Below, in pieces: positions 1 through 6,049 of a DNA stretch of 7,570 nucleotides (positions are counted from its first letter, which is position 1; each line of letters starts with the position of its first letter). The notes beneath the pieces were generated by a model. It did not search any database. It worked only from the letters and a program-made list of their open reading frames with translations, and had not been told where the DNA came from. The position numbers and the translations under genes were made by a program. The stretch comes from Candidatus Sericytochromatia bacterium (lineage in GTDB: Bacteria > Cyanobacteriota > Sericytochromatia > JACMPN01), in the NCBI GenBank assembly GCA_014377495.1, contig JACMPN010000633.1, positions 1-7,570 of the forward strand, given 5' to 3'.

Positions 1-288
1 CGAGTCGACCTTGACGCCGTTGATGATTTCGCCGAGCTGGCGCAGGGCGTCGGCCCGGGCGGCCCGCAGGGCCATCAGCCGCTTGCTGGCGGTCGTGCCG
101 CGGTCGGGCGGGGCGCCGCTGCCGGTCACTTTGATGGTGCCCGTCGTCCAGTCGACTGATCCTTTGCCACCGCCCACGGATTGCACCATGTCGGCCTTCG
201 CAGGCTGCCAGGAGACGACGGTCGGGGCGAGGCCCAGAACGGGAATGAGCAGCAACGCATACCAACGGGGAGCGAGCCGAGTGGCCAT
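1..288 (-). CDS. Secreted LPP20-family-like protein, N-terminal part (cut by window edge)
   Basis: This reading frame starts at the ATG at 288-286 and stays open to base 1, giving 96 residues of a longer protein. Residues 1-32 look like a Sec signal peptide: arginines at 4 and 8, a hydrophobic core at about 10-25, and an Ala-Lys-Ala cleavage site at 30-32. There is no lipobox cysteine, so the mature protein should be soluble in the periplasm or secreted. Residues 50-95 match the LPP20 family pattern: GTIKVTGSGAPP, then an alanine/arginine-rich helix (ALRAARADALRQL), then GEIINGVKVDS. The family's biochemical role is poorly known; members are envelope proteins, often lipoproteins. A GAGG ribosome binding site (297-300) lies 8 bases before the ATG, which fixes the start. 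It follows the protease gene on the same strand but is separated from it by a terminator, so it probably has its own promoter. The family call is from motif memory only. Confidence 0.72.
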   Translation of the reverse strand, partial: MATRLAPRWYALLLIPVLGLAPTVVSWQPAKADMVQSVGGGKGSVDWTTGTIKVTGSGAPPDRGTTASKRLMALRAARADALRQLGEIINGVKVDS

Positions 289-309
289 AGGGACATCCTC
301 ATTTCTGCA

Positions 310-338
310 GTGATAGCACCAGGCGACCACAAGGTGAA
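310..338 (-). promoter_or_regulatory. Possible sigma70-type promoter for the LPP20-like gene
   Basis: On the minus strand a TTCACC box (338-333) is followed after 17 bases by TATCAC (315-310). The latter is preceded by TGC, which forms an extended -10 element. Each hexamer matches the consensus at four of six positions. Transcription would start near 303, leaving a leader of about 15 bases that contains the GAGG ribosome binding site. Position between the upstream terminator and the gene supports it, but no experiment does. Confidence 0.35.
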
Positions 339-448
339 TCGGGTCCTGGACGGGTGCAACCAGCACGATATCAGACGGGGTTCGCCGACACGGCCGGCAA
401 CGTCGGCCATCGGACCGGTGAAACACGCTTAGTGTATCAAAGACGGTC

Positions 449-476
449 AAGCCCCCGGAAAAAGTTCCGGGGGCTT
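449..476 (-). terminator. Hairpin terminator after the protease gene
   Basis: A perfect 12-bp inverted repeat (449-460 with 465-476) encloses a 4-base loop. The stem is GC-rich in the middle with AA/TT ends. It lies 46 bases past the stop codon of the subtilisin-like gene, as expected of an intrinsic terminator. The T tract is weak on both sides (GACCGTCTTTG follows on the minus strand), so termination may be partial. The hairpin also insulates the LPP20-like gene downstream. Confidence 0.75.
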
Positions 477-522
477 GCATTAATTTGTGAGCCGGGCCAT
501 CCCCGTTTCGGGTATCGACACG

Positions 523-1791
523 CTAGATGGCGAGGCCCAGCGCCACCCAGGGGCGGATCCGGCCAAAGCCGTAATTGACGTCCCGCCCGGCGGGCCCCAG
601 GTCCAGGGCACTCTTTTCGAGCTTGTCCCGCAGTTGGGCGGGCGTCCACGTCGGATTCTGCGAGAGCAAGAGCGCCGCTGCTCCGGCCACGAGCGGGGTC
701 GCCATACTCGTCCCGCTGAGGTTGCTGTAGTCCGTTGTGATCGTCCCCGGGTGATTGGTCGACAGGTAGCAGGGGTAGGTCGGCATCGTGGACAGGATGT
801 TCACGCCAGGGGCCGAGACGCTCACCTGTTTGCCGAAGTTGGAAAAGGACGCCGTCTTGTCGAGGTCGTTGGTGGCCCCGACGGCCATGAAGGAGGCGAC
901 CTGGGCGGGCATGCCGACGGCGCCGCCCTCGTTGCCGGAGGCGGCGATCAGCAGGATCCCTTTTTTCAGGAGAGCGTCGCCATAGAGCCGAAAGTACGTC
1001 CGGCCGAGGATGCCGCCGGGAGGGCCGCCGAGGCTGAGGTTGATGATCTTCGCCCCTTTGGTGGCCGCGTAGTTCATCGCCTTCATGATGATAAAGGTCG
1101 AGCCCTGGCCGGCGTCGTTGAGCACCCGCAATGGCAGAATCTTCGCTTTCGGGGCGATGCCGACGATGCCGGTGCCGTTGTTGCCGGCGGCGGCGATGAT
1201 CCCGGCGACGTGTGTGCCGTGACCGTTGCCGTCCCGGGGATCGTTGTCCTTGCTGACGAAATCGTAACCGCCGGGGGCGATCTGGCCGACCAGATCAGGG
1301 TGATTGGCATCGATGCCCGTGTCGATCACGGCCACGATCGTGCCTTCGCCCTGTGACTTGCTCCAGCAGTCCGTGTAGCGCAGTTTCTGGGCATGCCACA
1401 TCTCGCCGTAGCGGGGATCGTTCGGGGTGGGGGCCGCCACATTCGTCGTCCAGGTTTCGTTGGGGGCGGCGGCTTCCACCGTGCTGTCGGCCTCGTAGCC
1501 CTTCACAGCGTTGCTGACCTGTACGCCGGCAGGTATCCGCTGCAGCTCGGTCAGGCCTTCACTGCCCTGGAAGCTGTCGAGGACGACACTGCCCGGCATC
1601 CGGTACAGGAGCTCTGTGCCTTTGGTCTTGAAGCTGGCGGCCGTCTTGTATTTGACAATGACCTGGCTGTCGAGGGTGGCCGTGGTCGTGTGTCCCGCCA
1701 AGTCCGGATTGCGGCCGAACTCGTTCATCACCGGGGCACCACAGGCGCTCAGGCTCAGACAAACAGCGAGAAGAAAGCTGATGTGACGCAC
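523..1791 (-). CDS. Subtilisin-like serine protease, lipoprotein (peptidase S8)
   Basis: The protein is a 422-residue extracytoplasmic serine endopeptidase. The start is taken as GTG at 1791-1789 because GGAGGG (1803-1798) sits 6 bases before it. An in-frame TTG at 1806 would overlap that site and add 5 residues. Residues 1-16 form a short lipoprotein signal ending LSAC, so Cys17 is the likely lipidated residue, followed by Gly. Residues about 40-105 look like a small inhibitory prodomain. The catalytic domain runs from about 135 to 410. It shows Asp157 in VAVIDTGID, His191 in GHGTHVAG, the oxyanion Asn287 in ASGNEG, and Ser362 in SGTSMATP, so the full triad is intact. The order and spacing resemble thermitase/fervidolysin-type subtilases. 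Cys142 and Cys341 could form a disulfide. The gene stands alone, with a divergent intergenic region upstream and a terminator downstream. The substrate is unknown; general protein degradation or envelope maturation are both possible. Confidence 0.95.
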   Translation of the reverse strand: MRHISFLLAVCLSLSACGAPVMNEFGRNPDLAGHTTTATLDSQVIVKYKTAASFKTKGTELLYRMPGSVVLDSFQGSEGLTELQRIPAGVQVSNAVKGYEADSTVEAAAPNETWTTNVAAPTPNDPRYGEMWHAQKLRYTDCWSKSQGEGTIVAVIDTGIDANHPDLVGQIAPGGYDFVSKDNDPRDGNGHGTHVAGIIAAAGNNGTGIVGIAPKAKILPLRVLNDAGQGSTFIIMKAMNYAATKGAKIINLSLGGPPGGILGRTYFRLYGDALLKKGILLIAASGNEGGAVGMPAQVASFMAVGATNDLDKTASFSNFGKQVSVSAPGVNILSTMPTYPCYLSTNHPGTITTDYSNLSGTSMATPLVAGAAALLLSQNPTWTPAQLRDKLEKSALDLGPAGRDVNYGFGRIRPWVALGLAI

Positions 1792-2015
1792 GGGTAAACC
1801 CTCCAACCTGCTCGTCGCTCCCTGCCCGCCATTCCTTGCCGAATCCCGGTTAAGGCGCGGTCAAGCTTGGCTGGTATCTGCGTTAGGCCCAGACTGCCGT
1901 CGACGGGCGGGGACGGCTGAGCGCGTGGAAGGCAGGCGGTCCTGTGCCATTTTGGAGGGTTGGGCGGATGTGGCGGGGGTCACGCCGGCCCCGGCTCAAA
2001 TGCGAGGAGGATCAC

Positions 2016-2069
2016 ATGTCGGGTGTGCGCTGGCTCCTCACAGGTCTTCGGCTTCGTCGGGTAACGTAA
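2016..2069 (+). CDS. Possible 17-residue leader peptide ORF
   Basis: An ATG at 2016 opens a 17-codon frame ending at TAA (2067-2069). The predicted peptide is MSGVRWLLTGLRLRRVT. A strong GAGGAGG ribosome binding site (2004-2010) lies 5 bases before the ATG, which is better than chance and is the main reason to list it. The peptide is basic and arginine/leucine-rich. It ends 34 bases before the next start codon on the same strand and is in a different frame, so it could be a regulatory leader peptide for the 58-residue gene. It is too short to judge coding potential, and a chance purine-rich stretch is a real alternative. Confidence 0.35.
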   Translation: MSGVRWLLTGLRLRRVT

Positions 2070-2070
2070 T

Positions 2071-2096
2071 CCTTGTGGTTGTTCAATCCAAGGAGG
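2071..2096 (+). promoter_or_regulatory. Ribosome binding site of the 58-residue gene, within a small hairpin
   Basis: AAGGAGG (2090-2096) is a near-perfect anti-16S match 7 bases before the ATG at 2104. CCTTG (2071-2075) is complementary to CAAGG (2089-2093), so the upstream half of the site can pair into a short hairpin. The CCTTG arm begins 2 bases after the stop codon of the possible leader ORF, so a ribosome ending there would cover it. The site itself is clear; the regulatory hairpin is inference from only 5 base pairs. Confidence 0.6.
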
Positions 2097-2103
2097 TTTC
2101 CCC

Positions 2104-2280
2104 ATGTCGACGAAAGACCTGCAACGCCAGCTGCTGTTGGAAGGCCTCCAAGCCTCGTCGGGCTCCGTCCTGTGGGGCAAGCTGCGTCACCTGCCAGTCA
2201 ACGAGACCGAAGAGACGGCTTTTCTGGCCGATACGGTCAAAGAAGGCGGTCGGAGCCGGGCCCGCAAAGTCAGCCCCTAA
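2104..2280 (+). CDS. Small protein of unknown function (58 residues)
   Basis: The frame runs from ATG at 2104 to TAA at 2278-2280. It encodes 58 residues beginning MSTKDLQRQLLLEGLQASSG. Three signs support a real gene: an AAGGAGG ribosome binding site 7 bases upstream, a strong hairpin terminator 14 bases downstream, and its isolation in a gap between divergent and convergent neighbours. I do not recognise a family. The N-terminal 20 residues could form an amphipathic helix, the middle (SVLWGKLRHLPVNETEETAFL) mixes hydrophobic and acidic residues, and the C-terminus (KEGGRSRARKVSP) is basic and probably disordered. There is no signal peptide, membrane segment, cysteine pair or zinc motif, so it should be cytosolic. 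The basic tail might bind nucleic acid or membrane, but nothing proves it. It is the only plus-strand gene in the window and is its own transcription unit. Confidence 0.72.
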   Translation: MSTKDLQRQLLLEGLQASSGSVLWGKLRHLPVNETEETAFLADTVKEGGRSRARKVSP

Positions 2281-2294
2281 TTTATTTGCACTGA

Positions 2295-2326
2295 GCGGCC
2301 GTTCCCCAGTATCGGGGAACGGCCGC
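2295..2326 (+). terminator. Hairpin terminator after the 58-residue gene
   Basis: A perfect 13-bp inverted repeat (2295-2307 with 2314-2326) encloses a 6-base loop. It starts 14 bases past the stop codon of the small gene. The downstream side on the plus strand is only moderately T-rich (GTTTGGTTTTCT at about 2332-2343), with a spacer before it. The minus side carries TGCAAATAAA, so read on the minus strand it is not followed by a T tract, favouring plus-strand use. Confidence 0.72.
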
Positions 2327-2409
2327 AACGCGTTTGGTTTTCTGATAAAGAGACAGCTTTGCCCCGCAGGTCAACACGAAGTCCCTCGTCAAAGTCCCTT
2401 GCCCCGGCG

Positions 2410-2456
2410 GGGGAGGGCGTTGACCCGATCCCGCTGCAACGTCAAAGGCCCTCCCC
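2410..2456. repeat. Inverted repeat competing with the operon terminator
   Basis: Bases 2410-2418 (GGGGAGGGC) can pair with 2448-2456, and 2420-2424 with 2441-2445, with a small bulge between and a loop of about 16 bases. The right arm is also the left arm of the terminator hairpin at 2445-2484, so the two structures exclude each other. This is seen directly as complementarity; any role is inference. Confidence 0.5.
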
Positions 2457-2484
2457 GATGGCACATGCCGTCAGGGAGGGCCTT
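2445..2484 (-). terminator. Terminator of the coiled-coil operon
   Basis: An inverted repeat pairs 2445-2455 with 2474-2484 (11 bp, perfect). After one C/A mismatch it continues as 2457-2462 with 2467-2472 (6 bp including one G-T wobble) around a 4-base loop. It begins 11 bases past the TAA of the 1177-residue gene on the minus strand, where such a hairpin is expected to end transcription. The T tract after it on the minus strand is short (CCTTTGACG). It could also block readthrough from the convergent small gene. Confidence 0.78.
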
Positions 2485-2495
2485 GTCTGTCGCCG

Positions 2496-5400
2496 TTATT
2501 TGCGGATGAACCGATCCAGGACGGCAATCTTCAGTCGGATCAGGTTCGTCGGCTCCAGCATGAGCAGGGGGACCTGCCGTTCCTTGGCCGTCAGGGCCCA
2601 GGGCTCGGAAGCCGGCTCATCGCTGAAAAGGACAAGTCCGGCCCCGATCCAGGGTTGGGGCAGCCGGGTCGGATCACTGAGCCAGATGAGGTTCAGGCCG
2701 TATTCGCCCAGATACTGGCTGAGCTCGTCCGCCCATTGGCGGCCCCGATCCGCGCTGCCCAGGACCCAGAGGGTTGTCTCCGTCGCTGCGGGTGTCGCTT
2801 CGCCCGTACCGGTCCGGGACAGGCCCAACTTGGCCAACGAGCGGCTGACCCGGCTGAGTTGCTTGGCGATCGCTTTGGACAGTCCCTCGTTGGTCGTATC
2901 GTCAGCCACGGCGCCCAACATGGCGACCTGGGTCAGGTCCATGTCCGGACTCCGACGGTTGGCTTCCGCCAACTGCGCCTGCAACCGGTCGACTTCGGCC
3001 TTCGTCTGCAGGGCAGCTGCCTGCAACTGCTCCAATTCGGCCTGCAGCAGGGCGGTCTCCTCGCCGGCAGTGGGGACGGGCGGTTCAGCCGATTCCTGTT
3101 CGGCCAGGGCTTTCTGCCAGTAGAGTTCCTGATACTTCGCTTCAAAGGCTTCGGCCCGCTCCCGCCAGTAGCCGGGATCCTGCTCACCTACGGGTGCCTG
3201 CTGCTCCCGCAGGGCGGTGACCTCGGCGGCCAGGACGTCCCGCTCGACGGCCAGCCGTTCGAGCGTGTCGGCTGCGGCCACCGCTTCCTGTTGCTGGGAG
3301 GTCTGGGCCGCCTGCAGCGTGCGCAACGCCTCTGCGAGGGCGGGGACTTGCCCCGTCTGCTGCTGACTGGCGGCCAGTGCCGCTTGCAACTGATCCCGCT
3401 CTCCGGCCAGCGACTCCAAAAGCTCGGAGTCGGCGCCGGCGGAATAGGCTTCGGTCAACGCCGCCTTCAGCGGGGCGATCTCGGCAGCCTGGGCTTCGGC
3501 GGCAAAAAGTGCCGACCGCAACTGAACGATCTCCACTTCCAGGGCGGATGTCTGGGAGGTCTGCGCCTGGGCATCGGCCAATGCCGACGCCAGGGCGACC
3601 CGCTCATCCCGCAGGGCATCGAGCTCGTCGTGCAGGTGGTTGGCCCGCCGTTGTTCGGCTTCCAGCTCCTGACCATCGAAGCTCGCCAGCCTGATGGCCT
3701 GCAGCTCCTCGTGGGTGGCTGCGGTCTGTGCCGTCAGGGTCTCATGGGCGTCACGCAGGGTGGCGAACTCCTGCTCACGCCAGACCATGATGTCCTCGAC
3801 CCGCTGCAGTTCGGTGAGTTGTTGCGTTGCATGGACCTGTTCGGCCTTCAGCGACAGCAGTTGTTCGGTGGCGTCATTGTGGGCGTCGGTGAGCCGGGCG
3901 ACCTCGGCCTGCAGGCCGGCGTTGTCCGCCAGGGCCTGATCGGTCAGTGCCAGTTTGCCCTGGGCTTCGCCGAGGGCCGTCTCCAGCCGCCGGATCTCGT
4001 CCTGCAGTTCCTGCAGTTCCTCTTGGATTTCGAAGGCTTCCACTTGGGCGTGCCGGACGTCGGTTTCCAGGGCGACGACTTCAGCCTGCTCCGCATAGAT
4101 GCGGGCAATGTCCGCTTCGAATGCAGCCGCTCTCGCTGTCGCGGCGGGCAACTGCTCGGCGAGGGCCTGGGCGTCCGCCAGCCTGGCTTCCAGTGCCGCC
4201 ACATGTTCCGGATCCGGTCCGGCCTGCGAGGCGGCCACCGTGGCCGTGACCAAATGGGCCTGGGCCTCGTCCAAGTCGGCCTGCACGGTCGTCAGCTGGG
4301 CTTCGAGCTCGGCGATGCGGGTCTGGGCCGGGGCCGCCTGGGAGGCAACCACCGTTGTTTCGAGTAGGCGGGCCTGTGCCTGGTCCAGATCGCTTTGGAC
4401 CGTCTGCAGCTGGTTTTCAAGATCGGCAATGCGCAGGTGCGCCGCACCCGCCGTCGCGGCGATGAGCCCCAATTCGGCCAACTTGGCCTGGGCCTTGACC
4501 AACTCGTCCTGGACGTCCACGGCATCGACACTCGCCGCGTGGAAGTCGGTCAGTTGGTTCTTGGCCTGATCGTGCTCGTCGTGCAGCCGGATGATTTCCG
4601 CTTCCAGGTCGGCGATCCGACCCTGCAACGGGGTCAGTTCGGCGACCTGGTTTGCGCTGGCGGCCTGCTCGTCCCGCAACTGGGTCAACTCGGCCTGCAG
4701 GCCGGCGACCCGCTCCCGCTCGACGGCCAGCTCCGCCACCTGGGTGTCGGCCTCGGCCGTCAATGCCGTGCGGGCCGTTTCGGCCGTCGTTCCGGCCGTC
4801 CGCAAGGTGTCGATCTCAGCCTGCAAGGCGGCCAGCGCGGCTTGCACCGCTGCCAGCTCCAGTCCGGCGGTCTGATGGGACTCCACGTGCCCATTGAGGG
4901 TGTCGGCCTGGGCCTGGGCATCGGTCAGCGCCGCCTGCAGCGTGGCGATCTCGGCGGCCCGCGCTGCCTGCTCCGCCTGGTCCAGTTGTCGCTGGGCGGC
5001 CAGCGCGTCCAATTGGGTGGCGGCTTCGTCGTGCTGCCGGGCATGCTCGGTCTGGTCGAGGGCCACCTGTTCGGAAAAGGCTGTCAGCTGGGCAGCTGCT
5101 TCGTCCTGCAGACGGACCATTTCGGCTTCGTACTCTGCCTGCAGGTCCATCAATTGGGCCTGCAGGCTGTCGATCAGGGCCAGCGCGGCGACTTGGTCAT
5201 CGGCCGCGACGGGGGTTTCGGCGCCGAGACCGGCCTGGGCTTCAATCACCTGGCGGCGGGTCGTCTCCAGATCCGTTTCCAGCTGGGACAGGTAGGACTT
5301 CAGGGACTCGGGGGTATCGGCGAGCTCCAGCCAGGCACCCAGCTCCTCTTGAAGGATGTCCCGCTCATCGGTCAGCTCGGCCACCAACAGCGCATCGGGA

Positions 5401-6029
5401 TTGGCTTCAGCCATGGCGCTCAGCCGGTTCTCCAACAGTTGCAGCTGCGTCTGGCTGTCGGCCAGGGCCTGGGAAAGGGCGAGGCCATCCCCCGGCTCAC
5501 CGGCGCCACCACCCTCCTGCACCGTCTGCAGGTCCGCCATCAGCTGCTGGTTGTCGCGGGCCAGCTGCTCGATCTGGGCCTGCAGGGACTCCCCGTCGGC
5601 ATCCCCGCCGGCCTTGATCGCGTCTGCCCCTTCGCTGACTTGGCTGCGCAGCTCGGCCAGCTCATCGTGGACCGCCTGCAGATCCGCCTCCAGCTGGGTG
5701 TTGTTTGCCAGGAGTTCGTCGATGTGGGCTTGAGCGGCGGCCAGTGATTCCTGCAGGGCCAGCACCGCTTCATCGCTGGCGCCGCTGGTTTCGGCGTCCA
5801 CCAGTTGTTCGCGCAGGCTGACGACCTCGCCTTCAAGCTCGGCGACGGCGGTTTCCCGTTCGTCCAGGGCGTCACGGGTCTCGTCCAGCGTGGCCCGCAC
5901 TGCGTCGAGCTCCCGGCGCCAGTAGGCTTCGCGATCACCCTGCTCCCGCCACATCTGCTGCAGGTCGGTGCGCTTTTTCTGCAAGCTTTCGCCGAGTGCT
6001 TTGAGGTCCTGCCAGCTGATGTCGGCCAT
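2496..6029 (-). CDS. Giant coiled-coil protein with C-terminal alpha/beta domain
   Basis: This 1177-residue protein starts at ATG 6029-6027, with AAGGTGG 5 bases upstream. Residues about 10-1030 are almost unbroken heptad-type sequence rich in Ala, Gln, Glu, Leu and Asp and poor in Lys, Pro and Cys. Gly-rich breaks occur near 134-147 and 172-183. There is no signal peptide, membrane segment or Walker motif, so it is a cytoplasmic rod and not an SMC or Rad50 ATPase. Residues 533-608 are two tandem 38-residue repeats. Tryptophan-arginine motifs recur at W27, W37, W750 and W955. After a linker (about 1068-1084), residues 1085-1177 look like a small Rossmann-like domain with strands LWVLG, LNLIWLSD, AGLVLFSD and VPLLMLEP between helices. 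Its pattern recalls DUF2325, but the usual Ser-His pair is not seen. It is the last gene of the operon, 20 bases after the J-domain gene. Function is unknown; a scaffold or cytoskeleton-like role is inferred only from shape. Confidence 0.93.
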   Translation of the reverse strand: MADISWQDLKALGESLQKKRTDLQQMWREQGDREAYWRRELDAVRATLDETRDALDERETAVAELEGEVVSLREQLVDAETSGASDEAVLALQESLAAAQAHIDELLANNTQLEADLQAVHDELAELRSQVSEGADAIKAGGDADGESLQAQIEQLARDNQQLMADLQTVQEGGGAGEPGDGLALSQALADSQTQLQLLENRLSAMAEANPDALLVAELTDERDILQEELGAWLELADTPESLKSYLSQLETDLETTRRQVIEAQAGLGAETPVAADDQVAALALIDSLQAQLMDLQAEYEAEMVRLQDEAAAQLTAFSEQVALDQTEHARQHDEAATQLDALAAQRQLDQAEQAARAAEIATLQAALTDAQAQADTLNGHVESHQTAGLELAAVQAALAALQAEIDTLRTAGTTAETARTALTAEADTQVAELAVERERVAGLQAELTQLRDEQAASANQVAELTPLQGRIADLEAEIIRLHDEHDQAKNQLTDFHAASVDAVDVQDELVKAQAKLAELGLIAATAGAAHLRIADLENQLQTVQSDLDQAQARLLETTVVASQAAPAQTRIAELEAQLTTVQADLDEAQAHLVTATVAASQAGPDPEHVAALEARLADAQALAEQLPAATARAAAFEADIARIYAEQAEVVALETDVRHAQVEAFEIQEELQELQDEIRRLETALGEAQGKLALTDQALADNAGLQAEVARLTDAHNDATEQLLSLKAEQVHATQQLTELQRVEDIMVWREQEFATLRDAHETLTAQTAATHEELQAIRLASFDGQELEAEQRRANHLHDELDALRDERVALASALADAQAQTSQTSALEVEIVQLRSALFAAEAQAAEIAPLKAALTEAYSAGADSELLESLAGERDQLQAALAASQQQTGQVPALAEALRTLQAAQTSQQQEAVAAADTLERLAVERDVLAAEVTALREQQAPVGEQDPGYWRERAEAFEAKYQELYWQKALAEQESAEPPVPTAGEETALLQAELEQLQAAALQTKAEVDRLQAQLAEANRRSPDMDLTQVAMLGAVADDTTNEGLSKAIAKQLSRVSRSLAKLGLSRTGTGEATPAATETTLWVLGSADRGRQWADELSQYLGEYGLNLIWLSDPTRLPQPWIGAGLVLFSDEPASEPWALTAKERQVPLLMLEPTNLIRLKIAVLDRFIRK
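4206..4433 (-). repeat. Tandem 114-bp repeat inside the coiled-coil gene
   Basis: Two in-frame copies of 38 codons lie head to tail: 4433-4320 and 4319-4206, read on the minus strand. Both encode a unit beginning RIA(D/E)LE(N/A)QL and ending with TTV/TAT, V, ASQA and a Pro-containing turn. About two thirds or more of residues are identical. A degraded third copy (HVAALEARLADAQAL) follows directly. The unit is not a multiple of seven residues (5 heptads plus 3), so each copy introduces a stutter in the coiled-coil register. Confidence 0.8.
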
Positions 6030-6049
6030 GGATCCACCTTTGGACTGAA

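Larger units (their letters stand above)
1792..2103. other. Divergent intergenic region
   Basis: About 310 bases separate the minus-strand protease gene from the plus-strand 58-residue gene. The region should hold promoters for both. On the minus strand a TTGACC (1868-1863) is a fair -35 box, but no convincing -10 lies 16-18 bases after it, so no promoter is assigned. Two short perfect palindromes occur: CAAGCTTG (1862-1869) and CCGTCGACGG (1897-1906). The right part holds a possible leader ORF (2016-2069). No other gene is supported here. Confidence 0.6.

Noticed and set aside
487..1356. 289-codon plus-strand open frame opposite the protease
   Set aside because: The opposite strand encodes a subtilase with an intact catalytic triad. 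This frame has no recognisable motif and is rich in Gly, Arg and Asp as expected of a shadow.
1789..1806. TTG at 1806 as start of the protease
   Set aside because: It would overlap the GGAGGG ribosome binding site. The GTG at 1791 has correct spacing and gives a compact lipoprotein signal.
1863..1900. Sigma54-type promoter around TTGGCTGGTATCTGC
   Set aside because: The GG-to-GC spacing is one base short of the -24/-12 rule, so it was not listed.
2655..4367. 570-codon plus-strand open frame opposite the coiled-coil gene
   Set aside because: Its Gly/Leu/Gln-rich, low-complexity product is what antisense reading of Ala/Gln/Leu-rich GC-biased codons gives. The minus-strand frame has clear heptads and a ribosome binding site.
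4395..5747. 450-codon plus-strand open frame opposite the coiled-coil gene
   Set aside because: Same antisense shadow effect; repetitive LGLQ-type composition, no domain and no ribosome binding site that I could see.
2496..6029. SMC, Rad50 or myosin-like ATPase identity for the coiled-coil protein
   Set aside because: No Walker A or B motif, hinge or ABC signature is seen; resemblance would come only from heptad composition.
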